From Xiphydria camelus (taxonomy: Eukaryota; Arthropoda; Insecta; Hymenoptera; Xiphydriidae), in the NCBI GenBank assembly GCA_963678675.1, contig OY783200.1, positions 23,078,190-23,142,189 of the forward strand: DNA of 64,000 nt, written 5' to 3'. The notes beneath the pieces were generated by a model. That model ran no database searches. It saw only the letters and a program-made list of their open reading frames with translations, and had not been told where the DNA came from. The position numbers were made by a program, and so were the translations under genes. Shown here one piece after another: positions 47,932 through 57,088 of this stretch; position 1 is the first letter of the stretch, and each line of letters starts with the position of its first letter.

Positions 47932-48470
47932 AGCCCGCTCATCGCGCCACTAGTTTCGTCTTCCGTTCTTTATCTTTGAAGAGTCCGTTGCGTCGCGTCC
48001 GCATAAAATCGCGAATTTTTCCCGTGAAAACCGCGAGTTCGACTAGAAGATCGTAACTATTCCGTTCGCCACGTGGCTCGCTTCGTTCCGACATATAATT
48101 CGCGGCGTTTTCGCATCGGACGCGACGTGAAATCGGGATTTCAATTCGGGTCTTTCGGGTCTTTGGAAGAAGTCGCCGAAAATCCGCGAAGGTTCGCGCG
48201 CACCCCGCTCGTTACGCCACCAGTCTCGTTTTCCGTTCTCGGCCTTCGAAGCGTCCACCGTGCCGCGTCCGCGTAAAAGTGCCGATTTTGTCCGTAAAAA
48301 TCGCGAATTCCAGTCGAAGACCGTGAGAATTCCGTTCGCCGCGTGGCTCGCTTCGTTCCGACGTATAATTCGCGGCGTTTTCGCATCGGACGCGACGCGA
48401 AATCGGGATTTCAATTCGGGTCATTCGGACTTGGGAACAAGTCGCCGGAATCCCGCGAAGGTTCGCGCCA
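47932..48470. repeat. Two tandem copies of a ~269-bp unit
   Basis: Both copies contain CCGTTCGCC, GTGGCTCGCTTCGTTCCGAC, TATAATTCGCGGCGTTTTCG, CATCGGACGCGACG and AAATCGGGATTTCAATTCGG in the same order, offset by about 269 bp. The identity is high, so this is a fairly recent duplication. It sits in the intron or upstream part of the putative transcript at 47.6-49.1 kb. Confidence 0.85.
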
Positions 48471-48722
48471 CCCCAGCAAGAGTGCGCCAGGCGCCACCGC
48501 GGCCATCTTGTCCTCACTCCACTCCTTCGAATCGCTGCGTTCCCGCGCGTCGGGAACCGAGAATTTCGCGCGATAATCGGTGTAATCATAACAGTGCGCG
48601 CGGTAAAATTCGCGAGGTCCGATATGGTAAAGTGATTTTCCGCGACGCGACACGCGCGTTTCGAGAGGCGGAGTACCGGTACGTCGAGCGATTCCGTCAG
48701 TCGCGCGTTCGCCACGCGGGAA

Positions 48723-48947
48723 ATGTTGTCCGGGTTCAAGAGATTCCGCAACGGCGAAGTGGAAGCGGAGCGCGATGCCGCTAGACGACGAAGGAGCAGC
48801 GCGAGGGATCCTGGAGAGGTTCGAGTCGGCGAGAGGAACGACGAACGCGGGGAGGGCGTCGCGACGTTGGTTTCGACGCGGAAGATAAGCAAGACCGGCG
48901 GCTGGAGGTTCCTGCTTTCACTTCTACTTCAGCGTTGGAAATTCTAG
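48723..48947 (+). CDS. Small open frame in a promoter-like region, unidentified
   Basis: ATG at 48723 opens 74 codons (MLSGFKRFRNGEVEAERDAA), very rich in Arg, Glu and Asp, with no domain that I recognise. A second ATG at 49041 opens MDNIGEDLYWMLAAISRNED and could stop at a donor-like TATTCG|GTACAA at 49115/49116 (25 codons, phase 0). Either could be an upstream frame or a first coding exon of a gene whose other exons I cannot find. No function is proposed. Confidence 0.25.
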   Translation: MLSGFKRFRNGEVEAERDAARRRRSSARDPGEVRVGERNDERGEGVATLVSTRKISKTGGWRFLLSLLLQRWKF

Positions 48948-49040
48948 AGAAGAAAAAGGGGAGGAGGAAGAAGAAGAAGAGGAAGAAGAATTTTATGGGT
49001 AAAAAAGAGTCAACGAGAAATTACCGACACTTGATCGCCG

Positions 49041-49115
49041 ATGGATAACATCGGCGAGGATCTTTACTGGATGCTGGCAGCGATTAGTCGGAATGAAGAT
49101 CTACCTTTATATTCG
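49041..49115 (+). CDS. Possible short first coding exon, unidentified
   Basis: 25 codons with protein-like composition (acidic, with aromatic and aliphatic residues) ending at a candidate phase-0 donor. It follows a CpG-rich candidate promoter region, and transposon-rich DNA begins about 700 bp later. No downstream exon was identified, so this is tentative. Confidence 0.22.
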
Positions 49116-49215
49116 GTACAATTTTATTTAATTACAATATTTTTGCCATGTCAATCGTCTTTACATATAATTCAATTGGATAATTCATCGCCGTTGAACA
49201 TTGGCGAGTCTTCGA

Positions 49216-49550
49216 TACTGAGAGAAAGAGAATCCTTATCGCCTTTAAAAGTTCCATCTTCTTCGCTTGTCGTTATAATGTCTGTAAAAACTGGGCTGTT
49301 CAAAGGACGATGGGTATCGATCGTCTTTGTAAATTATTCAGGGGGAGAATCCGTCGATGTAGAACGTTACCAAGTTTTTGATACCTACTGAGAGAAATAG
49401 AATCTTTATCGCCTTTAGTTCCATCTTCTTCGCTTGTCGTTATGTATATCTGTAAGAACTGGGCTGTCCGAAGAGCAATGGGAAATTCCGGCAGAGGGAG
49501 GGATCGATACTTGTAGAAAGTCTGACTCTGGTTTGTCAATCATCTCAGTG
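49216..49550. repeat. Tandem duplication, ~169-bp unit
   Basis: Two head-to-tail copies share TACTGAGAGAAA, TTATCGCCTTTA, GTTCCATCTTCTTCGCTTGT and AACTGGGCTGT. They differ by small deletions and substitutions. Confidence 0.8.
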
Positions 49551-49807
49551 ATCGAAGCGACGAGATCGCTCTATGCGTCCAAAGTTACGGGGTGCTTCTG
49601 GAATCGTTGAGGCACTAAGACCATTGGCACTGCCCGAAGAGGAGTTTGCAAACTAATGTAAATATCTTTTATAATGTTGTACCTGAAATTCTATTACTCC
49701 GATCGATTTTTCTCCCATGCTCGCAGTAATGAAGAATAAACTCGAGGTTGAGTGAATACGGAGCGAAAGCATTTGATAATTTGGTATTGTGCCATCGGTA
49801 TACCACA

Positions 49808-49952
49808 TGCGGCTAAACACTTACTTGTATAATACTTTTTCGAAGGTTACATTTTTATCTGCGACAAAGTCTTGCATCGATGTAGGCTAAAAGTTCATTG
49901 ATATAATGAGATTGAAATTTCTTTTCTGACAGGAAAGTTTAGCCTCACATGG
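49808..49952. mobile_element. Palindromic MITE (GGCTAAACTTACTC family), shortened copy
   Basis: Left GCGGCTAAACACTTAC, right AGGAAAGTTTAGCCTCACAT. The centre GCGACAAAGTCTTGCATCGA resembles the other copies. An internal deletion removes part of the left arm. Confidence 0.68.
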
Positions 49953-50940
49953 TATGTGCATACATATCTATACTGCCCTCCTAAGAAAGAAGGTCCTTTG
50001 TGCAAAATTCTTGTTTTGAGATATTGACGTTCTAAGGTTTTAATGTCTGCCATTGTAGTTTTTTATTTAATCGAATTCAAATTTTGCAAAATCTACTTTT
50101 ATGTTTAAACTAACTTTGTATCAGAACAATAGCATGTAGGTGTAATATGAACTACAGAATGCATACATGTGATACAATCTAAAAATCCCAAAATTTGTAG
50201 ATAGGACCTTTCTTAGGAGGGCAGCATAACGAGGAGACATAAATATTCATCACAGTTGAGATGAAATATTCAAAGGTACTCTTGGTACTCGAATGCAACG
50301 GCTCGCGTTGCGATAAGACACCTTGTATCGATATTCATTGCTCCAAATCGGTTTAGCAACGTTGCTGATAATTTATCTTCCAAAAATTATGCCTTTTTGG
50401 CTACGCTAAATCAAAACGCTCAAGACAGAAATCTCAGACGAGGTAAACTGGATACGGGGATATATTTTATTCTGTAGTTCTTCTATCCTCTCTCCAATTT
50501 CTCTCCTGCTAATACATATTGAAATTTATCTCGCTCGTTATAAACGACAGTTATCTCTCGATGCGTGGCTTTGCCATTTATGTCGCGCGGTCCTTGAATG
50601 TGTGTCGCTTAGACTTTTAACCAGTGCAAGCGCATCGTCCTTCCCTGCGCGAGAAATAATCGAAAGTGGGGATTACAGATTTTACCACGCCTATTGAAGA
50701 AGTATAGATTCTCATAGAGAACTTGTAGAAATTCCATAGAATTTCCATGGGAGTTCGATGTGCTTTTGACACGGCAATTCCGGATACACGCTTGTATAAA
50801 TCTGAGAGGGATGAATGAGAATGCATTGGATTCTGTGTGCATTTGTAGAAACAAATGAAATCTACCAATTACAAATAGAACGGCTTGTATAGGACTTTAT
50901 TATCTTTATGGGATTCTATTTGTTTTTTTAAATATGTATG

Positions 50941-51345
50941 AAGCTAAATTTACTCACCAGGAAATAAACTTTAATCATTATTATCTCATTATCTATGAGC
51001 TTTTTGGCCCATTTATATAATACTTTCTTGAAGATTACATTTTTATTTAGAATAAAATCTTACATTGATATTCTAGGTGGAAAAGATTTATATGGATTAT
51101 ATATATTTTGTATATAGAACGTACATAAATTTGGGCTTATTAAATTTATGTATTAATCAATTGAAATAATACTATAGTTTGCACACACACACACACACAC
51201 ACACATATGGGTTATATATAAATTATATATAAATAAAATAAGCCCAAATTTACATATGTTCTATATACCAAATATATATAATTCATATAGATTTTTTTCC
51301 ACCTGCAATAGAAGTTTCTTTCCCGGTGAGTAAATTTAGCTTCAC
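50941..51345. mobile_element. Palindromic MITE interrupted by a GGTGGAAAA-type element
   Basis: The left arm GAAGCTAAATTTACTCACCA starts at 50941, and the right arm CGGTGAGTAAATTTAGCTTC ends at 51345. Between them, 51074-51305 is a separate inverted-repeat element with ends TAGGTGGAAAAGATTTATAT and ATATAGATTTTTTTCCACC. It contains a (CA)n run at 51183-51206. Confidence 0.75.
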
Positions 51346-51348
51346 GTG

Positions 51349-51598
51349 CACGGAGAAACACAAACAGTAGATTTTACCGTATTCAGCAGTAAAAAAGGCT
51401 CACATAGCACTTTCCAGGAAATGCACTCAGCAAAATAGTACACTTTACCATAAATTCAATGCACTTTTCTGCTGTTCAATATATTTCACTATTACTAAAC
51501 ATATTTTACTGTTCTATGGAATACATTTCCCGGAAAGTATTACATGGACCTTTTTTACTGCTGAATACGGTAAAATTTACTGTTTGAGTTTCTCCGTG
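51349..51598. mobile_element. 250-bp foldback element with ~50-bp inverted repeats (CACGGAGAAA ends)
   Basis: The left arm CACGGAGAAACACAAACAGT continues into TAGATTTTACCGTATTCAGC. The right arm is its near-perfect reverse complement, ending GTTTGAGTTTCTCCGTG. There is no coding frame. The same CACGGAGAAA end occurs once more near 57699, where no second end was found. Confidence 0.85.
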
Positions 51599-52554
51599 TG
51601 ATATAAAATTTGGTAAATCCTCATCAATCGACTCAGATGTTACACAGAATCTAATGAATTCCTTCCTCCTTCTCAAACTTTTGCGGATATCAGAAACTGC
51701 CGCGTCCGAAGCACATCAGATTCCTATAGAAATCATCTATGGGAATCTAGGGGATCTTTTCAATAGGGATTCGAGAGCATCGGTCGATACACCGGTATAG
51801 AGAAAACTTACGCGTTTATCGGGAGAAGAATGACGTTACGGAAAATGGCCTTGGGACGCTACGAACGTACTCTATCATTTTGCATAATTCAATGTCAGTC
51901 GACAGTTGAAATCGGGATTATTTAACGAACAATGCGATTGGCCCCAAGTTCCACTTTTTGTCTCCTCAACTTCTCTGTCGGTTATATATTTCGTCGCGAC
52001 TACGAATACGTTCTAATTTAGTCTGCTTTCAACACTGAGAAACGAATAAAGTCTAAACGCTATCTTGCGAAGCGCTTCGTTGCATCGTGCGGTACACGCA
52101 TGGCATTTCGTTCGGCATCGACTCCGCACGACCAGCGTTATACATAACGCTTCGAACAACAGTCGGCTTTGCAAACGAGAGTACAAGTACAATAACTGTG
52201 CCCCGCTTATCGCTAATATTGTCTCCCAGGGGCACGTTCGAAATTTAAGTCTATATGTGTATATAAATATCTACGTGCACACACGTAGTCGCGCGCATCG
52301 AGAATAAATAGAGTCGGGGAAAAATGGGAAGGAGCGACGGTACAAAAGTTTGTCCTATTTTCGGTAGTAAAACATTATTTTACAAACGCGGATCTTTTAT
52401 ATCCCGATTAAAGGGGAAACTATTTTTATACTGGGAAAGCGAAAGAAAAGGGGGGAGGAGAGAAAGAGAGAATAGAGCGGACTTCACGATCTTTTCGGTT
52501 TATATCGATTATTATTTTAATTCGTTATTTAAAGCGATGACGTCCTGATATTCG

Positions 52555-52887
52555 AGATGGAAAAGTTCTATATATCTTGTATATAATCCATGTGTGGTTT
52601 TGGTCATATATGGATTATATATGATTTCTATGTTAACCATAGCATGTTAAACTTATTCGTCAGGAACGAAACTTATCTATGAGCTTTTGGCTCATATTTG
52701 TATATTTTTTTTAAAGATTACATTTTTGTCTGCATAAAAATTCTATATCGATATAGGCCAAAAGTTCATAAATAATGAGTTAATAGTAATTCAAGTTTCT
52801 TTTCTGGCGAGTAAGTTTAGCCTCATATGGTACCAAATCACACACATATTATGGATTATAAATACAATATAGAATTTTTCCGCCCGG
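52555..52887. mobile_element. GGTGGAAAA-type element containing a palindromic MITE
   Basis: The outer ends are GATGGAAAAGTTCTATATAT and ATATAGAATTTTTCCGCCC. The inner element (about 52648-52830) has the arms TTAAACTTATTCGTCAGGA and GCGAGTAAGTTTAGCCTCAT. The outer/inner junction (TTAACCATA|GCATG) resembles the one at 60145-60671. Confidence 0.72.
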
Positions 52888-53300
52888 ATATATCTAGCAA
52901 CGATTTTGGGAGAAATTTCGGGTCGTCGTCGCGCCACATTTTTCCCCGTGCGGATATCGCAGGCGTGTGTATCAGTAACTCTAAAATGCTAGAACGCTGT
53001 CAAGGGATAGTAGTTATGACGGTGTCACATTGAAAAAATATATATTAATCGAAAGGGGTGATAAACTACGTGCGTGTACATGTAAGTACTGGATATGTGT
53101 TAGTTTATCAAATCGTTACGTTACGTCGTGTCGCGCGTTGCGCATGACATGTACGCTGGCGTTGTCGAATGAGCGAGGGGCGTTAAAAAAATCAGTGGAT
53201 CGACTTTCAGCTGATTTCGTTCGAGCAGCTAAACGAAATCGGGTCTCTCTCGCCTCGGTTACACGCGAATCGAAGGAGGAGCGAATTAGGAATCGTAGTT

Positions 53301-53537
53301 CCCAGACGGAAAGGTTGTATATATTTTGCAGATGATCCATATGTGGATTTGGTCATACATATGGATTATATGTGATTTTTATATTAACCATATACAGACT
53401 GTATATGTGTATTATAGATTATCTAAGTATTCAAAAATCCAGATACAGTTCTTATGTGGTTAATATGGATATATATATATATATATAATTCGCGCATATG
53501 GATGATATAAAAAATGTGTAGAATTTTTCCACCTGGG
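53301..53537. mobile_element. GGTGGAAAA-type element, unnested copy
   Basis: 237 bp with ends CCCAGACGGAAAGGTTGTAT and GTAGAATTTTTCCACCTGGG. The arms contain CCATATGTGGATTTGGTCAT on the left, with related sequence inverted on the right. It serves as the empty-site reference for the filled copies at 52555, 55465 and 60145. Confidence 0.75.
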
Positions 53538-53562
53538 TTATTCTGAAATAAAAAGAGACCGA

Positions 53563-54080
53563 CCCCGATAAAAAGATTTTTGTAACGGATTTCTGAAAAA
53601 GTTAGATATTTTGACTTTCTGTAGTCATTGGAACATTTTCAGACAATTTCAAGGAAGCATCAGAGTTTATCAGAGAAAGTCAAAATAGCGTCCAAAGGTA
53701 TCCATCATTCTTTCATGCTTTGAAACTTTTTTGAAAAATTCAGTTAAACTCGGATAAATATGTGATCAAATTCGGAAAAATTTCTCCGAAATCTCTGAAA
53801 TTCGGTCATTTTTGGAAAATTGATAATTTTTGTAAAAATACATGCTCCGACATATTCCGAATTTTTTTTTTAAATTTCGCAGAATTTTCAATATATTTGC
53901 CAATGTTTATCAGACGTTTTCAGAAAAGTTTTTGTATACGCGAAAAAATAGATATTTTTGGACATTTCTCTGATTTTCTCTGTCAAACTTTGATACCTCT
54001 GAAAATATCTGAAAATATACCAATTACCAGAGAAAGCCGGAGCTTTTCAGAAACTCGTTACAGAAATGTTTTCACCGGGG
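53563..54080. mobile_element. 518-bp element with ~45-bp inverted repeats (CCCCGGTGAAAA ends)
   Basis: The left arm CCCCGATAAAAAGATTTTTG, then TAACGGATTTCTGAAAA, is matched by the right arm TTTTCAGAAACTCGTTACAG, then AAATGTTTTCACCGGGG. No transposase frame was found in it. It abuts the copy at 53301-53537. Confidence 0.78.
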
Positions 54081-54858
54081 GAACGTCCGTAGGTATACGT
54101 ACGCTCATCAAAGCAGCGTAAGATCAATACGATTGATAGTAAAGAAAGAACTCACCTGATCAATGCGATTCGTATCCCCGCATGTATCCTCGCTGATGAT
54201 AACGCGCGATACGGTATATCGCATGGCGCTTTGATTTAGAAATTGGATTAAGAAGTATTCAATTCGCCGGCTTCGCAATGACGAGTTCAATGAATGGGAA
54301 ATCAGTCGTTCGTCGCTTCATTTTATTGAGTGCCTCTGACAAGAGTAGTCGAAGCTCACTTTTCTCTCTTTTCCGTTATATCAGAGAATCCACCGACGAA
54401 GGAGTTACAAGTCGAAACGAAATTACATTAATCGATAGAATATACGAGAGAGGACCGATCGTCGTTCGCCCGAACGAAAAGTAAATTAAACAAGGAAAGA
54501 GAAACGAGACCCATCTTCGAACGTCGTACTTCTTTTTAACGCTATTTACATATTTTTTACCCGCGCGTGCGACAATTCGTACTCGGAGCGATTTGCCGCA
54601 GTCTTCGTGCAGGGATACTGTTAATTGTTTTTTTTGTTTCCATTTCTCTCTCTTTCTCTCGCTCTGTCTCTGTCACACTCACACGCATACTCTCTTAATT
54701 TTACACCGTCAAACACGGGGCGATCGCTGATCGCGTCGAACCTTTCCCGCGGTTAACGTACATAAATATTACATAATTCTCGCAACGAACGATTAGCCTG
54801 TCTTCTAAATTAACAAAGGCGAAACATAGGAACAGTCTAGTAGCACAGCTATTAACGA
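54081..54858 (-). other. Possible CRIM1 3' UTR end or intergenic sequence
   Basis: Less repetitive than its flanks. TTTATT at 54322-54327 reads AATAAA on the minus strand and could terminate a long CRIM1 3' UTR, but this would require a UTR of about 2.7 kb that carries transposons. A C/T-rich stretch lies at 54642-54675. No plus-strand gene supported. Confidence 0.3.
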
Positions 54859-55059
54859 TTAACCTAAGTATTTACGAGCTACGGGCTCCCTACGTGTCGT
54901 CGAAACTTCTTCCTCGATATTATTGTTCTCTTTGTATTCGTTCGAACTACATTCAGCCGTGTCCGTTTCCTCGCGGATTATGATTTGCATTTCTAATTCC
55001 GCGGTGAGGTGCGACTGTGACTTATATCGGCGTGGTCTGTCTTTTCCTCGCCGCCGCAA
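54859..55059 (-). CDS. Small minus-strand open frame, uncertain
   Basis: 66 codons ending PVARKYLG-stop, rich in Glu, Arg and Thr (SHLTAELEMQIIIREETDTA). It has no initiating ATG at its start (the first ATG is internal), so if real it would be a last exon behind an acceptor such as AAAAGACAG|ACC. It lies 2 kb downstream of the CRIM1 stop on the same strand. No family recognised. Confidence 0.2.
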   Translation of the reverse strand: MRRRGKDRPRRYKSQSHLTAELEMQIIIREETDTAECSSNEYKENNNIEEEVSTTRREPVARKYLG

Positions 55060-55302
55060 CGATCAAAGCTTTCGCTTTACGGACGACGCAGTCGGGAGCG
55101 CTTAAAGTCTACGGAATCTTTAGCCAGTGAATAGAGAACTGTACAAAGTGGGCCGGGAAATGCTTCGACCGTGCGTTTTTCTTTCAAACGAAAATTGTTA
55201 TCGACGAATATTCCTTCTCGCCCGCGCCGCTCTTCTCGAAATAGCCGACCGAGTTGCTCGATGAAAACATCTCGCGCTATCCGTATGTTGGTATATCATA
55301 TT

Positions 55303-56082
55303 AGGTAAATTTACTCGTCAGGAGAGAAATTTTGGAATCATTATTATCTCATTATCTGTGAACTTTTGACTCATGTTTGTGTAATACTTTTTTGACGATT
55401 ATATATTTTTGTCTACGATAAAGTTTTGTACCGATGTGGGCTAAACGTTCATAAATAATGAGATCCCAGGCGGAAAAGTTCATATATGATTTTGGTCGTA
55501 TATGATTTCTACATCAGTTGTGCATACCGATTTTATATGGATTATGCAATCATTCAAAATTCTATTATATGAAGCTAAGCTTACTCACCAGGAAAGAAAC
55601 TCGAATCACTATTATCTCGTTATCAATGAACTTTTAGCCTGCATCGATATAAGATTTTCTTGTAAATAAAAATGTAATCTTCAAAGAAGGTGTTATATAA
55701 GTATAAGCCAAAAGCTCATAGATAATGAGATAATAGTAATTCGAGTTTCTTTCCCGGCGAGTAAGTTTAGCCTCATAACCCATATATGACCAAGACCACA
55801 TATGGATCATCTATAAAATATAGAGAATTTTTCCGTCTGGAATAATAGTAATCGATCGGGCGGACAAATTCTATACATTTTCTATATAATCCATAAGTGG
55901 TGTTGATCATATATGAATATATGTATGTTTCACATAGATACAGAAATAATATATAATTCATATATAACCAAATCCACATATGAATCATATATAAAATATA
56001 CAGAAATTTTCCACCTGAGTAAATAATGAGATAATAGCGATCGAAGTTTCTTTCCTGGAAAGCAAGTTTACTCTCACACGGC
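55303..56082. mobile_element. Nested stack: palindromic MITE containing two GGTGGAAAA-type elements, one with another MITE inside
   Basis: The outer MITE starts TTAGGTAAATTTACTCGTCA near 55303 and resumes as TAAATAATGAGATAATAGCG after 56017, ending near 56082. Inside lie element copies 55465-55840 (ends CCCAGGCGGAAAAGTT and TTTTTCCGTCTGG) and 55858-56017 (ends GGGCGGACAAATTC and TTTTCCACCTGAG). The first of these contains a complete palindromic MITE at 55569-55778 (arms GAAGCTAAGCTTACTCACCA and CGGCGAGTAAGTTTAGCCTC). Three levels of insertion can be read directly. Confidence 0.75.
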
Positions 56083-57088
56083 CTATTATTTCGCAGCGCT
56101 GGGGGAGGTATTCGCCCGTAATAAAAGAGGTTCTCTTCGCGCAAAAAAAGGGACCATCGCGTCACCTGCCGCTCGCAGGTGAATCCGATCGAATCGTCGT
56201 AAATCCGCTCGGTCGCGCGAAAGGATATGTGTCGCTTTGCGCGGGCGTCCTACGGTCTCACGCAACGTAGTCTATGTACAAAAACGTCCTCTCCGGCCTG
56301 TCGGGGTCTCCGATATCTTCCTCTCCCCTCTCGATGTCGAGCTTTGATAAGAAATTACGCGAGCGTGTCTCCATCGAGCCAATTTTCTCCCTTTCGTTTC
56401 ACATCTCGTTAGCGCCGCTCGAAATGGAATTCGGGGCGTCGCCACGGATGGCTGAGACGGTACCGAGATCAAAGAAATTATTTTATCACTATATGCGCGT
56501 TCAACCCTTCACCGTCACACCGCGATCTCTCGCGAACTCCGAGCCGACCTCCGTGACGACGGAATCGCAGGTGTCGCGCGGAGGTCCACCGCGTCTGGAA
56601 TGTCCAGGGTTAAAGGTTTTCCTCACCTTTCGAGTCGCTCTCGAAACAACGGGGATCGCGCTATAGCGACGCGAGAGCGAGGTACGACGAAGGGTGGAAT
56701 TCGGTCGGAAGGGGAGAACGTCGGATGTTGGGATTTTTTAATAATTCGAATTCGAGCAGCCGTGGGTCGATCGTACGCCGTACATCATCGGGCCCCGGTG
56801 GATCCGGGTCGCCTGGACGTTAAAACGGTGTGGCATTAATCTTGAAATGGAAAAAAAATGCGGAGACGCGCTCCCCGCGATGAAATTTTCGCTCGCTCGC
56901 GCGTCCACGGCCTCCTCCTCCTCCTCCCCTTCCTCCGATGCTTTGTCAATTTTCCTGTGATCCTCGATCGACCTCACGGTTCTCTCTCCTCCGTTGAATT
57001 TCCCACTGTCGATATCGAACGGGGGGGTAATCGTGCGCTGGTTTTCCTCGTCCGTCATCCTTTACATTGCAGAAGAGTCCGGCGTCTC
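56083..57088 (-). other. CRIM1: Presumed CRIM1 3' UTR, proximal part
   Basis: About 1 kb following the CRIM1 stop codon on the minus strand. Open frames on the plus strand here (for example 56274-56666 and 56858-57490) show no domain and lie partly over CRIM1 exons, so they are treated as chance. No poly(A) hexamer close to the stop was recognised. Confidence 0.4.

Larger units (their letters stand above)
50690..51768. mobile_element. CTATTGAAAA-family MITE split by later insertions
   Basis: The left end CCTATTGAAGAAGTATAGAT and the right end GGGGATCTTTTCAATAGG match the ends of the intact 153-bp copy at 4799-4951. Here they lie about 1.1 kb apart because a palindromic MITE (50941-51345) and a third element (51349-51598) sit between them. 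Confidence 0.65.

Noticed and set aside
48212..48892. 226-codon minus-strand open frame
   Set aside because: Covers the tandem repeat units and reads as Arg/Ser/Thr-rich sequence in a CpG-rich region. No domain and no initiation context.
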